Source: JAZIHH01 sp036678685 (GTDB taxonomy: Bacteria > Bacillota > UBA4882 > UBA10575). Taken from it: 64,000 nt of DNA. A program made the translations under genes and the position numbers. The notes under the pieces are model-generated. The model was not told the origin of the DNA. It searched no databases and worked only from the letters and a program-made list of their open reading frames with translations. The stretch covers positions 62,001 through 126,000 of the forward strand of contig JAZIHH010000027.1 of assembly GCA_036678685.1 (NCBI GenBank), read 5' to 3'. Positions within the stretch are counted from its first letter, which is position 1. Every line of letters begins with the position of its first letter. Below are positions 1-10,265 of this stretch, one piece after another.

Positions 1-76
1 CAGAACAAAAAGTTGGAAGGGTATTTTTTGTAAAATACTTTTATAGGAAAAAATACAAAAAATTAACTAACACGTC

Positions 77-106
77 TTGACATATGGTTCCATATTATGG
101 TATACA
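77..106 (+). promoter_or_regulatory. Probable sigma-A promoter of the PKS-NRPS operon
   Basis: A perfect TTGACA lies at 77-82 and TATACA at 101-106, an 18-base spacer, about 58 bases before the first gene's start. The region from 94 to 115 holds two near-identical copies of attatggta at a 12-base period, overlapping the -10, which could be a repressor or activator site. A small stem-loop (21-27 paired with 32-38) lies upstream and may end the preceding unit. Promoter assignment is by match to consensus only. Confidence 0.55.
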
Positions 107-163
107 TTATGGTAATAAACAAAATAGTCAATAAATGCTAGGTTGGTATGAGGGGTGCACGGA

Positions 164-3100
164 ATGGAAAAAGGGGATATGGCTTTGGCTGTTGGATCAG
201 ATTTAGTATTTGACAAGACAGAGCCCAGGACAATTACAGAAGTAATTGAAGGGATCATAAACGAGTCCACAGAGGAAATGGGTGTTCGATACATATATTC
301 CGATAAGGAGGAAGAAATTCAATCCTACCGCCAGCTTTCCGAAAGTGCCATGAAACTTTTAGGAGGATTACAAGCAAAAGGATTCCAACCTCAGGACAAG
401 GTTATTTTAGAAATTGATGATAGCAAGAATTTTTTTACCGCCTTTTGGGGTTGTCTTTTGGGAGGAATTATTCCCGCTCCTGTTTCCAGGCCTGTTTCAT
501 ATAGTTCCGGCGATCGAAATCTCCAAAAAATAGAACAAATATGGCTAAGGATGCAAAGACCGGTAATCATTACTGATAAAAAAGGATATAGCAAATATGA
601 GGAATTAAGAGAAAATTTTAACTACAGCATTATATCTGTTGATGAGCTATTAGCAAAAAACGCAAAAGGTGAAATATATGAAGCTAAACCCGATGATATA
701 GCGTTTTTACAGTTCTCATCGGGGAGTACTGGTGAACCCAAGGGAGTAATTTTATCGCATGCCAATATAATTGCAAATGTGAAAGCAATTTCAAAGTGGA
801 TACATATGAATGAAAATGATATTACGTGCAGTTGGTTGCCCCATACTCATGACATGGGGCTGGTGGGTATGCATTTAGTGTCTTTATATTCAGGTATAAC
901 CCAGATTAAAATGTTGCCAAAAGTTTTTATAGTCAATCCTTTGCTTTTCCTAAAGACGATTCATAAATATGGAGTAACCATCTGCGCTATGCCAAACTTT
1001 GGTTTAAGCTGGTTGGTAGAACAGATTGACGAGAAAAGATTGAATGCCCTGAATATTGATTTAAGAAGTATTCGTCTATTATTTAATGGAGCTGAACCTA
1101 TATCCGTTAAAGTTATAAATGATTTTTATCAAAAATATACGAAGTACGGTTTTTGCCAAAAGGCGATGTTTCCTGTTTATGGTTTGGCTGAAGCTTCATT
1201 GGCAGTGAGTTTTCCTCCGGTCGGCAGTGATTTGGTTATTCACCAATTGGACGGGGAGCAATCAAGTTTATATGTTGATGAGGGGTATCCAATTGATGGA
1301 GTGAGTATCCGTATTGTTGATGAGGAGGATCATCTTGTTGAAGAGGGTGTGGTTGGTCATATTCAGATAAAAGGTAAAAATGTCACGCATGGTTACTATA
1401 ACAATGACCAGGCCAATAAAGACTTATTTTGTGGTGATTGGCTAAGAACCGGTGACATGGGTTTTATAAAAAACCGGCGGTTAACTGTAATAGGCAGGAG
1501 GAAAGATATTATTTTTGTCAGGGGACAAAACTTTTATGCTCATGACATCGAAGAAGTGATTTACAATAAAATTCAAGGTTTTCGGAGAGGAACGGTTGCC
1601 GTAAGTGCCACATATGATTTTAGCAAGGGTGAAGACAGCATTTGTGTATTTGTTAAATATAAAAAACCACTTGCCGGTTTTGTTGATATTTATCATTCAA
1701 TAAAGAACTGTTTGCAAAAAGAATTGGGCCTGGAAATTGCCCATGTTATTCCTGTAACGGAGATCCCCCAGACGACCAGCGGGAAGCTCCAGCGGTTTTT
1801 GCTAAGAGAGAAATTCATAAACGGGGAATACAGCGATGTTATAAATAAAATAAAAAAGGAAGCTGATCAGAGAAGAACAAGACAGAGAATATTGCCGAGG
1901 AATCAAGTTGAGAAAAGAATTCTTGCTTTGTGGTCCGATGTTTTGGGCATACCAGAGGAAGAGATTAGTACAGATGATTCGTTGTTTGAATTGGGCGGGA
2001 ATTCACTGCAAGCAGTGCGTTTGTTGTCTGCTCTCGAAGAAGAATATGGCTGTGAATTAGAGCATGAGGTGTTATTGGAAAACCCGACGATTAAGGGTTT
2101 AGGCAGTTTTATCGCTAATATAAGAAACTACAGTTCAAAACCGGCCCCCAAAACAGAAGAATATAAAGAAAGAGCCAAGTCCCAAGATGATATTGGCATA
2201 ATTGGAATGGCTCTGCGTTTTCCCGGGGCAAAAGATCCGGATAGCTTCTGGGAGAATTTAACTGAAGGAAAGTGTTTGATTACGTCACCGCCCAAGCAAA
2301 GGATAGAATCCTTTCCAAACTGGGCGGATTATGCGGGGTTTATTGATGATATAGATAAGTTTGACGCGCAGTTCTTTAGGATCAGTGATGAAGAAGCCAA
2401 GTATATCGATCCTCAGCAACGCTTATTTTTGCAGTTGTGTTATGAAGCTCTTGAAAGGGGAGGGTTAATCACCAAGCTTAAGGAGAACTCAAAGATCGGT
2501 GTATATGTGGCAGTAAGTCAAAATAGTTATCAAGAAATTTTATGGGAATTCTTGCGCCGCAACGAAAATGCAGAAATCTCCCCAATGGCTATGGTTGGTA
2601 ACTTGCTGAACATGATAGCCGCCCGTGTATCGCAAGTATTTAACTTGAAAGGTCCAGCATTAGCCATTGATACTGCTTGTTCATCTTCTTTGCTCGCCTT
2701 GGACTATGCGATTAAAGACCTGAGAGCAGGAAAAATCGATTTTGCCTTGGTAGGCGCAGCAAATCTACTTTTGACACCAACTTCGTTTTATTTATCCAGA
2801 AAAGCTGGTATTTTGTCAGATGATAACACTTGCCGGGTATTTGATGCCAAAGCGAATGGAACGGTACTGGGGGAAGGAATTGGTGTTATATTATTACAGC
2901 CCTTACAGGAAGCTCAAAAAGATAACAGGTTCATTCACGCGATTATAAAGGGTATTGGCGTTAATAATGATGGCCGTTCTTTGGGAATAATGGCGCCAAA
3001 CCCCAAAGGTCAACTACAGGTTATGAAAGAGGCATATACTGATGCCGGGATCGATCCCTCTACAGTTACGTATATTGAAGCCCATGGGACAGGAACATTG

Positions 3101-4510
3101 ATTGGCGATCCTGTGGAAGTAAAGGCGTTAACCCAATTCTTCAGCAGGTTTACAGAGCAAAAGGGGTATTGTGGAATCGGCTCCGTGAAAAGCAATATTG
3201 GCCATCTCCTGGCAGCAGCTGGGCTTGCCGGATTAATAAAGACCGTTCTCTGCCTGGAACATAAAGCGCTCGTTCCAACCCTGGGGATCGAGAAGGTAAA
3301 TCCAGCATTATCCTTTGAAAAGTCGCCATTTTATCCGGTTTTGGAACTACAGGAATGGGAATTAAAGGGTGAGAAAGTTAGGAGAGCCGGGGTGAGCTCA
3401 TTTGGCTTTGGCGGTACCAATGCCCATGTAGTTTTGGAAGAGGCACCGCAAGACCACGGAACAGAAGAAGAAAAATGCTTTTCCGGAGATACACTGCAGA
3501 TTATTACAGTTTCCGGCAGAACAGAAGAGTATTTAGAACAGAATGTAAGCAGGTTGGCAGAATGGATAACCGGCCAACATAAGCTTGCTGATATTAGTTA
3601 TACCAAAAACGTCCTCCGGGAGCATTTTCCTTACCGGAAGGCCTATCTTGCTTCTGATGCCAACGAACTGAAGGAGTTTCTTCTTTATCATACCGGAGGA
3701 AATGTAAAACAGATTAGTGGCTCTCCCCAAAAAAACCTTCCCGGTGTTCTCTTTTTCTTTCCAGGAGAAGGTGCGCAGTGCATTAAGATGACCTCCAATT
3801 TATACCAGTCATTCCCGGTTTTCAGAAGATATATGGATGAATGCTTTGCCCTGTTTGATGCTGATTTGAAAAATGAAAGCAATTTCATGTTACCGGCAAT
3901 CTTCTCGGTGGATTACTCTCTAGCAAAATCCTGGCTGGAACTGGGGATTAAGCCCCAATATATCGCCGGTTATGGTGTTGGCAAATTTGCGGCTGCTTGT
4001 ATTGCTGATCTAATCAAGCTGGAGGATGCAGCAAATCTTGTTCTTTCTTATAGTAAACATTTAAGTGGCCGGTATGAAGCAGGACAAAAACAAATGCAGG
4101 TTGGAGAAGATGGGTATGACGAAATTGCCTCAGTGCTGGATACAGCTAATATTAGCAGTCCTTTTGCCTTTAAATTGATTCCTGAATCCGGGCAGACTCC
4201 CCAGCAGAAGCCTCTATATTTTCCTGGCGATCTTAAGGCGGTTGCAGATGAACTCCAGAGAGAGGGCTGTCAAATTATCATCCAAGTTGGCCCGGGGCAA
4301 ATCGATGAACTTAACGGAAGGGGGGTTAAAATTCTAGCTTCTACAGGTAGCAAGTCTGGTGGGGACTGGGAAACACTCCTTAATTCATTGGGCTATTTGT
4401 ATGTTCATGGCTTTAGTATAAACTGGGCAGCCCTTTATGGTTCCAACCATAAAAATTCTCCTTCTTTACCTACATATGCATTTGTTGAAAAATCGTATTG
4501 GTTAAGATAA
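164..4510 (+). CDS. FAAL-ACP-KS-pseudoAT hybrid synthase (fatty-acid-activating PKS)
   Basis: Cytosolic megasynthase of about 1448 residues. Residues ~20-570 are a fatty-acyl-AMP ligase with the P-loop FSSGSTGEPKGV near 184. Residues ~580-650 are a carrier domain with phosphopantetheine serine Ser614 (GGNSL). Residues ~675-1100 are a ketosynthase with an intact triad: Cys839 (DTACSSS), His974 (EAHGTG) and His1014 (GHLLAAAG). Residues ~1190-1448 look like an acyltransferase: the entry motif FFPGEGAQ is present, but GHSxG reads GYGVG, so the catalytic Ser is Gly1271. It should load a fatty acid and extend it by one malonyl unit brought in trans. The order FAAL-ACP-KS matches iturin/mycosubtilin starters. 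ATG164 is preferred over GTG155 because the gagggg ribosome-binding site sits just before it. Confidence 0.9.
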   Translation: MEKGDMALAVGSDLVFDKTEPRTITEVIEGIINESTEEMGVRYIYSDKEEEIQSYRQLSESAMKLLGGLQAKGFQPQDKVILEIDDSKNFFTAFWGCLLGGIIPAPVSRPVSYSSGDRNLQKIEQIWLRMQRPVIITDKKGYSKYEELRENFNYSIISVDELLAKNAKGEIYEAKPDDIAFLQFSSGSTGEPKGVILSHANIIANVKAISKWIHMNENDITCSWLPHTHDMGLVGMHLVSLYSGITQIKMLPKVFIVNPLLFLKTIHKYGVTICAMPNFGLSWLVEQIDEKRLNALNIDLRSIRLLFNGAEPISVKVINDFYQKYTKYGFCQKAMFPVYGLAEASLAVSFPPVGSDLVIHQLDGEQSSLYVDEGYPIDGVSIRIVDEEDHLVEEGVVGHIQIKGKNVTHGYYNNDQANKDLFCGDWLRTGDMGFIKNRRLTVIGRRKDIIFVRGQNFYAHDIEEVIYNKIQGFRRGTVAVSATYDFSKGEDSICVFVKYKKPLAGFVDIYHSIKNCLQKELGLEIAHVIPVTEIPQTTSGKLQRFLLREKFINGEYSDVINKIKKEADQRRTRQRILPRNQVEKRILALWSDVLGIPEEEISTDDSLFELGGNSLQAVRLLSALEEEYGCELEHEVLLENPTIKGLGSFIANIRNYSSKPAPKTEEYKERAKSQDDIGIIGMALRFPGAKDPDSFWENLTEGKCLITSPPKQRIESFPNWADYAGFIDDIDKFDAQFFRISDEEAKYIDPQQRLFLQLCYEALERGGLITKLKENSKIGVYVAVSQNSYQEILWEFLRRNENAEISPMAMVGNLLNMIAARVSQVFNLKGPALAIDTACSSSLLALDYAIKDLRAGKIDFALVGAANLLLTPTSFYLSRKAGILSDDNTCRVFDAKANGTVLGEGIGVILLQPLQEAQKDNRFIHAIIKGIGVNNDGRSLGIMAPNPKGQLQVMKEAYTDAGIDPSTVTYIEAHGTGTLIGDPVEVKALTQFFSRFTEQKGYCGIGSVKSNIGHLLAAAGLAGLIKTVLCLEHKALVPTLGIEKVNPALSFEKSPFYPVLELQEWELKGEKVRRAGVSSFGFGGTNAHVVLEEAPQDHGTEEEKCFSGDTLQIITVSGRTEEYLEQNVSRLAEWITGQHKLADISYTKNVLREHFPYRKAYLASDANELKEFLLYHTGGNVKQISGSPQKNLPGVLFFFPGEGAQCIKMTSNLYQSFPVFRRYMDECFALFDADLKNESNFMLPAIFSVDYSLAKSWLELGIKPQYIAGYGVGKFAAACIADLIKLEDAANLVLSYSKHLSGRYEAGQKQMQVGEDGYDEIASVLDTANISSPFAFKLIPESGQTPQQKPLYFPGDLKAVADELQREGCQIIIQVGPGQIDELNGRGVKILASTGSKSGGDWETLLNSLGYLYVHGFSINWAALYGSNHKNSPSLPTYAFVEKSYWLR

Positions 4511-4530
4511 AAACAAGGAGGTCAGGATTG

Positions 4531-4776
4531 ATGGAAGAGAGGATTAAAGAGCTGATTGATATTATCAAACGTGAAGTGGCAAATGTGATGAATACGGCCG
4601 CTGAAGAAATTGACGAGGATATAAACCTTCTGGAATTGGGTGTTTCGTCAATTGAAGCCATGCAGATCATCAATTCAATAAAAGAAGAGCTGCAAGTTGA
4701 TGTAAGCCCGGCGATAATTTTTGAATATCAGACCATTGGCGAACTGGCATCTTTTCTGGCCGGCGTTGCCGAATAA
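4531..4776 (+). CDS. Stand-alone acyl carrier protein
   Basis: An 81-residue free carrier protein. The phosphopantetheine site is in LLELGVSSIEAM. The start is ATG4531 with aaggaggt eight bases upstream; a longer in-frame reading from 4498 would overlap the synthase and has no ribosome-binding site. It sits between the KS protein and the NRPS, where iturin-type enzymes carry their second ACP in cis. That suggests it receives malonyl, accepts the KS product as a beta-ketoacyl chain, is the platform for the aminotransferase encoded at 12714, and hands the chain to the NRPS condensation domain. The last three roles are inference from domain order. Confidence 0.85.
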   Translation: MEERIKELIDIIKREVANVMNTAAEEIDEDINLLELGVSSIEAMQIINSIKEELQVDVSPAIIFEYQTIGELASFLAGVAE

Positions 4777-4826
4777 GGGGAAGGAACCTATTTTTATCAG
4801 GACTAAAAAAAGGGGTTGGAAATTCA

Positions 4827-7800
4827 ATGGAAAGGTCAGGGCTAAAATATGTTGAATTTTCGGAAAACCAAAAGGGGATTCTGGTCCTGTCCCAGATGGA
4901 AGAGGCTAATGCTGCCTACAATCTGCCTGGAGTTATGGTTTTAGAAGGTGAACTGGATATCCCAAAACTGGAGAAGGCTTTTTACATTATTATCCAGCGC
5001 CACGAATCACTCAGGACTTCTTTTATAATGAATGAAAATAGCTATGTTCAAGTCATCCATCCCGGAGTTGATTTCAAGATCAATTATTACGACTTCTCGA
5101 AATATGATAAGGAAGAGCAAAAACGGAAAAACAGGGAGTTGATTGGGAGCCATTTAGCAGAACCATTTAACCTGCAGCGCCCTCCTCTTCTAAAGGTGTC
5201 ATTGGTTCAATTGGAAGAGCAAAGGCATTTATTGATCCTCATTATGCACCATATTATCTCAGATGGCTGGTCATTGGAGATTTTAAAAAATGAGCTTGTC
5301 AATTTCTATGATTCGCTGGTTAAGGGTTCAGAAATTGAGAGCGAGCAATTGGCATTCCAGTATGATGACTTCGTAAACTGGCAGAAGGATTGGCTGGAGA
5401 CAAAGGGATGCCAACTCCAAAGGGAATACTGGCAGTCTCAGCTCGAGGGGGTTGAACCTTTAGATATCCCGGCCAATACAAAACGGGAAGGAATTAAGAG
5501 CTACAAGGGTAAAAGAAAGAAGATCTTCATTGCCGGCGACTTGTTGCAGAAGGTTAAAGAAGTAACAAGGCAGGAAAAAAGCACCTTGTTCATTAGTTTA
5601 CTGACCGTATTTTATATCCTATTACATAAATACAGCGATCGCGATGATATAGTAATCACTTCTCCTTTTGCTTCGCGCAATCAACAAAAATGGGAGAGAA
5701 TAATTGGCTGTTTTGTGAATAATATTCCCCTCAGAGTTAATGTGAAAGGGGATTATACTTTACGACAATTATTGGCAGAAGTAAAACAAACGGTTTTTAG
5801 TGCCTTTAAAAATCAGCATTATCCATATAATTTAATGATTAAGGATTTGGGTTTCTTTCAAGGAATGTCTAGATTTCCCATAAGTGATATCAGTTTTGGC
5901 TTTGATGTTGTAACTCCGGATAGCATTTCTAATATTAGCTCGCTGAAAGTAACAGAATACGAGCACGAGGATATTGTTGTTCCCGGCGAGATAATGTTAT
6001 TTCTTATTGAGAATAATGGCGTAATCACCGGAAACCTGGATTATTGTACCAGCATTTATTCTGAGGAGATTATAAACAGTATGGTCAAACACTTCATGCG
6101 AATATTGGATATATATGTTAACAACCGGGAGATAAAGATTTCTGAGATCGAGCTCCTCACTGAAGCAGAGAAAGAACGTCTATTATATGATTTTAACCCA
6201 AAACCAATAGAGATTCCCGAGCGGACAGTAACAGAACTCTTTGCCGAACAGGTGCTGAAGACCCCTGATAAAGAGGCTGTAGTATTTGGTGACTATGTTT
6301 TATCATACAGGGAACTCAATGCAGAGGCTAACCGTATAGCCCGGTTTATCAGGGATAAAGGAGGAAAGAACAATAGCATTGTAGGAGTATTGCTTGAGCG
6401 CTCTCCTGATTTGCTTAAAACAATATTGGGCATATTAAAGGCAGGAGCTGCTTTTTTACCAATTGATCCTGCATACCCTGACGAGAGAATTAGTTTAATG
6501 CTGAATGATAGTAATGCGTTATTATTGATTTCAAAAGAAACAACTTGTAAGGGCAGAAACATTAAGTTTGAGAGAGAAAAGGTCTATATTGACAAGGAAG
6601 AATTAAGCCGGATTAATGGTGAAAATCTGGAATGTATCAATAAATTAAACGATATAGCTTATGTTATCTATACTTCCGGGTCGACCGGGACCCCTAAAGG
6701 AGTAATGATTGAGCATGACTCTATTGTTAATCTTCATGTATTTACCAGAGAATATTTAAATATTAGTGAAGGGGATAGGATTACTCAATTTTACTCCTGT
6801 TCATTTGACCCTTTTATTTGGGAAATTTTTATGGCCTTGCTAAATGGGGCTACTTTATATATTGTTCCTCAAGAAATAAGAAATAATTACCTGACTTTTC
6901 AACAGTTTTTGGATAAGAATGGAATAACCATATCTTTATTTCCCCCGGCATATCTAGACGAATTTCCTACCGGTGTAAAAACCTTGAAAAAGGTAATTGT
7001 CGGAGGGTCGGTCTTATCTTGGGATTTGGTAACGAAATGGGGAGAAAAAGTAGAATTCATAAATGCCTATGGACCAACTGAAGCAACAGTTAATGCCACA
7101 ACCTGGCGGTATGAACCGGGTAAAGAAAGGGTTTATAATTCCGTTCCAATTGGCAAGCCTGTTTGTAATACTAATATCTATATTGTTAACAAATATAACC
7201 AACTGCAACCCATGGGCTTACCAGGAGAATTATGTATTTCCGGCTATGGGGTGGGTAGAGGTTATCTGAATAGGCCGGAACTGACCGGCAAAAAATTTAT
7301 ACCCGATCCTTTTGTCCCGGGAAGAAGAATGTATAAAACAGGAGATCTTGCCCGATGGTGTCCTGATGGGAATATTGAATTTCTGGGCAGAATTGATGAA
7401 CAGGTCAAGATAAGGGGTTACCGAGTTGAACTGGGTGAAATTGAACAGGTAATTCTTGGTTATGGAAAAGTAAAAGCATGCACCGTGGTTGACAAACTGG
7501 ACCAAAAAGAAAATAGATATCTTGTTGCTTATATAGTGCCGCAAACAACGGTTAGCCCGGAAGAATTAAGCCAGTATTTAGTTGAAAAATTGCCTGAATA
7601 CATGATCCCTTCATATTTTATCAATATCGATGAATTGCCATCAACCATCAGCGGTAAGGTGGATAAGAATAAATTACGGGCACGTGACGATGGGGAAGTT
7701 AGAAATCGTACATATGAACCCCCGCAAAATGAAGTTGAACAAATGCTTGTCTCTATTTGGCAGAAAGTATTGGGCCTTGAGCAAATTGGAGTTAATGATC

Positions 7801-9575
7801 ATTTTTTTCAATTGGGAGGAACTTCCTTACAAGCCATTCAAATCTTATCCCACTTAGAAAGAGAAGGGTATCATCTAAAAATCAATGATATTTTTAAGTA
7901 CCAAAATATCAGGCAATTGGCCAAGTATATGGCAGGCCTTGGTCATGGCAAGATCAATGATATAAATAAGGCGGAGAGTCTCCTGTATGACAAGTTTGGG
8001 GATGTGTGCAAGTATGTCAAGTATATAGTTGAGCATGATTCGTATTATGTTCTATATATTGAAGATTCCTTATATGCAAAAGAGGGAAGAAAGATATTGG
8101 CATATATTGAAGACAGTTTCGAAGAAGAAATCCACCCCCATTATCTAAGACCCCTTTCCCAGAAACCGGCGATTGAGGGCGAGGAGTTTATCGCCGGTGC
8201 AAAGGAGTTTAACCAGCACTTGGCATTGAAAAGCGGTAATTGGCCGGAGTTGTTGAAACTGAAGAGAAAATTGGGGCGGTTGGAGAAAAGGTTTCACAAG
8301 TCTATTTGTCATAGTAACGCTGTTAAAATATATCCCTTAAGTCCTATTCAGAAAGGCCACTTAAATATGGTAAATCAATATGCGGGGAATTTGATCAGAA
8401 TAAACCGGTGTATTGATCAAGACAAAATGATTCAGGCAATATTAAAGCTAATAGAGGTACAAAGCTTATTGAGGTCTTCCGTAAGGAAAAAAGACGGCGG
8501 TTTTGCCTGGTACGAGCATGGTTTCTCGGAAAATATCCCAATACCGTTCATAGATTTAGCCGGATACGAAATAGGCTTTGGCAAGCAGTTTGAAAAAGCG
8601 GTTTTAAGCTTGTACTTTGGGAGAAACTATTTCAGCTTAGGCAGGCTGGCGTATAGTATTTTTCTAATTAAGAACAATTTGAGAGAGTATACAGTAGTTT
8701 TCCCGTGTAGTCATTCGGTCTTTGATGCCATGAGTGATGAGGTAATTCAAAGAAGCCTTCATACATACTATGAGAAAATCAAAAGGAATGAACCGATTAC
8801 AAGCGAGAGCGGTTATGATGAATATATTTTGCAAATCAAAAAAGGTCCCCAGCAAATTTCCGAGGCAGAGTTAATTGCGCTTTTTGAGTTGGAAGATTAC
8901 AAAAGGTCATTACTGGCACTAAAAAAGAGTTTACGGAAGAATAAAAGCCTGGATTGCCTGGAGTTTAGCATCAACGCAAAAGAGATTAACCTCCATAGGC
9001 CATGGGAATTCTCATTTTCTCTATTTGTAAGTCTCTGTGCAAGATATTTTCAAATGACGAAAATTCCGCTTCAAACTATATATTACGGGAGGCATTACCA
9101 AAACCGGTATTATTTTGACCTGGTAGGAGAGTTTCTGGATATAGTGCCATTACTAATCGATACCGGCCAGGACATAAAAGCAATTATCAGTAATACACAA
9201 GAAAAGATTAAGCAACTACCGGAATTCAATATAAATTTCGTCAGTTTGTTGTTTGATCCAGATTTACGGAGCAAATATCCGGATATAGGGAAAATGCTCT
9301 TGCCTGATAAAGACTTTTTCTCAACACCGCTTATTATCTTCAATTTCGAAGGCGAGGTAAAGGATTTTGGGCAGATTTATAATATCCTCAAAATAAATCA
9401 GGAAAGATATAGAAAATTCCCTTACCGTCTCCTGTTGTTCCATGTGGTTTACACCCAGGAAATGATGAAATGTTTTGTGGTTACAAATATATGCCAAGAC
9501 TTGACCCGGGTGGAAACCATATTGGCGGAAGAAACGGCAACAGCATGTAAAAAATTAGAAAGTATGGAGGGATAA
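4827..9575 (+). CDS. Single-module NRPS: C-A-PCP plus degenerate C-terminal C-like domain
   Basis: A 1582-residue nonribosomal peptide synthetase. Residues ~1-440 are a condensation domain with an intact HHIISDG (His142 catalytic). Residues ~455-975 are an adenylation domain (YTSGSTGTPKG; NAYGPTEA; GRIDEQVKIRGYRVE). Residues ~985-1060 are a PCP with Ser1000 (GGTSL). After a linker, ~1165-1582 look like a second condensation-type fold (start motif YPLSPIQKG) whose HHxxxDG reads SHSVFDA: His1296 and Asp1300 are kept, the first His is Ser and the Gly is Ala. There is no thioesterase or reductase. Hand alignment to GrsA gives a pocket code D-P-W-L-I-G-A-V-N-K, which keeps the Asp for the alpha-amino group but matches no code I know. 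Product: probably one amino acid N-acylated by the PKS-derived chain. Confidence 0.9.
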   Translation: MERSGLKYVEFSENQKGILVLSQMEEANAAYNLPGVMVLEGELDIPKLEKAFYIIIQRHESLRTSFIMNENSYVQVIHPGVDFKINYYDFSKYDKEEQKRKNRELIGSHLAEPFNLQRPPLLKVSLVQLEEQRHLLILIMHHIISDGWSLEILKNELVNFYDSLVKGSEIESEQLAFQYDDFVNWQKDWLETKGCQLQREYWQSQLEGVEPLDIPANTKREGIKSYKGKRKKIFIAGDLLQKVKEVTRQEKSTLFISLLTVFYILLHKYSDRDDIVITSPFASRNQQKWERIIGCFVNNIPLRVNVKGDYTLRQLLAEVKQTVFSAFKNQHYPYNLMIKDLGFFQGMSRFPISDISFGFDVVTPDSISNISSLKVTEYEHEDIVVPGEIMLFLIENNGVITGNLDYCTSIYSEEIINSMVKHFMRILDIYVNNREIKISEIELLTEAEKERLLYDFNPKPIEIPERTVTELFAEQVLKTPDKEAVVFGDYVLSYRELNAEANRIARFIRDKGGKNNSIVGVLLERSPDLLKTILGILKAGAAFLPIDPAYPDERISLMLNDSNALLLISKETTCKGRNIKFEREKVYIDKEELSRINGENLECINKLNDIAYVIYTSGSTGTPKGVMIEHDSIVNLHVFTREYLNISEGDRITQFYSCSFDPFIWEIFMALLNGATLYIVPQEIRNNYLTFQQFLDKNGITISLFPPAYLDEFPTGVKTLKKVIVGGSVLSWDLVTKWGEKVEFINAYGPTEATVNATTWRYEPGKERVYNSVPIGKPVCNTNIYIVNKYNQLQPMGLPGELCISGYGVGRGYLNRPELTGKKFIPDPFVPGRRMYKTGDLARWCPDGNIEFLGRIDEQVKIRGYRVELGEIEQVILGYGKVKACTVVDKLDQKENRYLVAYIVPQTTVSPEELSQYLVEKLPEYMIPSYFINIDELPSTISGKVDKNKLRARDDGEVRNRTYEPPQNEVEQMLVSIWQKVLGLEQIGVNDHFFQLGGTSLQAIQILSHLEREGYHLKINDIFKYQNIRQLAKYMAGLGHGKINDINKAESLLYDKFGDVCKYVKYIVEHDSYYVLYIEDSLYAKEGRKILAYIEDSFEEEIHPHYLRPLSQKPAIEGEEFIAGAKEFNQHLALKSGNWPELLKLKRKLGRLEKRFHKSICHSNAVKIYPLSPIQKGHLNMVNQYAGNLIRINRCIDQDKMIQAILKLIEVQSLLRSSVRKKDGGFAWYEHGFSENIPIPFIDLAGYEIGFGKQFEKAVLSLYFGRNYFSLGRLAYSIFLIKNNLREYTVVFPCSHSVFDAMSDEVIQRSLHTYYEKIKRNEPITSESGYDEYILQIKKGPQQISEAELIALFELEDYKRSLLALKKSLRKNKSLDCLEFSINAKEINLHRPWEFSFSLFVSLCARYFQMTKIPLQTIYYGRHYQNRYYFDLVGEFLDIVPLLIDTGQDIKAIISNTQEKIKQLPEFNINFVSLLFDPDLRSKYPDIGKMLLPDKDFFSTPLIIFNFEGEVKDFGQIYNILKINQERYRKFPYRLLLFHVVYTQEMMKCFVVTNICQDLTRVETILAEETATACKKLESMEG

Positions 9576-9578
9576 TAC

Positions 9579-10250
9579 TTGATTTGCCTAAAAAATATCA
9601 GCAAAACGTATACCCTCGGCACGACAAAAGTGCAAGCCCTCAAAAATATCAATCTTACGGTTAATGCAGGGGAATTTGCTTGTATAATGGGGCCGTCCGG
9701 GAGTGGGAAAAGCACCCTTTTGAATATTATTGGCTGTTTGGACAAGCCTGATGAAGGAGAAGTGTATATTGATTCTGTGGAAGTTACCGGGCTGGCCCGG
9801 AATGAATTGGCTGATGTAAGAGCCGCTAAAATAGGTTTTATCTTTCAATCCTTTAACCTCATCCCAGTCCTGAATGTCTATGAAAACATAGAATTCCCTT
9901 TGTTTATCAAGGATGAAAAAGCGAAAAAAAGTGAGAAAAGAGAATGGATCATGAAGCTTATTAATGAAGTTGGACTGCAACAGCAGATTAAGCATAAGCC
10001 TGATCAGTTGTCAGGTGGGCAGAGACAGAGGGTGGCTATTGCCAGAGCTCTGGTTACTAAACCGAAAATAGTATTGGCTGATGAGCCCACGACAAACTTG
10101 GATTCTGAAACTGCGGGGGCAATAATCTCTTTGATGCAGAAGTTGAATAAGGAAGAAAACGTGACTTTTGTCTTTTCCACCCATGACCCTTCGATAACTA
10201 AATATGCCACAAATATTTACCAACTGAAAGACGGTAAACTGGCAAACTGA
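9579..10250 (+). CDS. ABC transporter ATPase, LolD/MacB type
   Basis: A 223-residue ATPase of the LolD/MacB/FtsE class. Walker A is GPSGSGKST, the signature LSGGQRQRVAIARAL, and Walker B leads into DEPTTNLD. The start is TTG9579, three bases after the NRPS stop, with ggaggg before it, so it is translated right behind the synthetase. This class powers mechanotransmission exporters that take lipoproteins, peptides or lipids from the inner membrane rather than pumping through a channel. Its place directly after the NRPS argues that it exports the assembly-line product. Confidence 0.92.
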   Translation: MICLKNISKTYTLGTTKVQALKNINLTVNAGEFACIMGPSGSGKSTLLNIIGCLDKPDEGEVYIDSVEVTGLARNELADVRAAKIGFIFQSFNLIPVLNVYENIEFPLFIKDEKAKKSEKREWIMKLINEVGLQQQIKHKPDQLSGGQRQRVAIARALVTKPKIVLADEPTTNLDSETAGAIISLMQKLNKEENVTFVFSTHDPSITKYATNIYQLKDGKLAN

Positions 10251-10265
10251 AAGGGGGAGGGAGGT

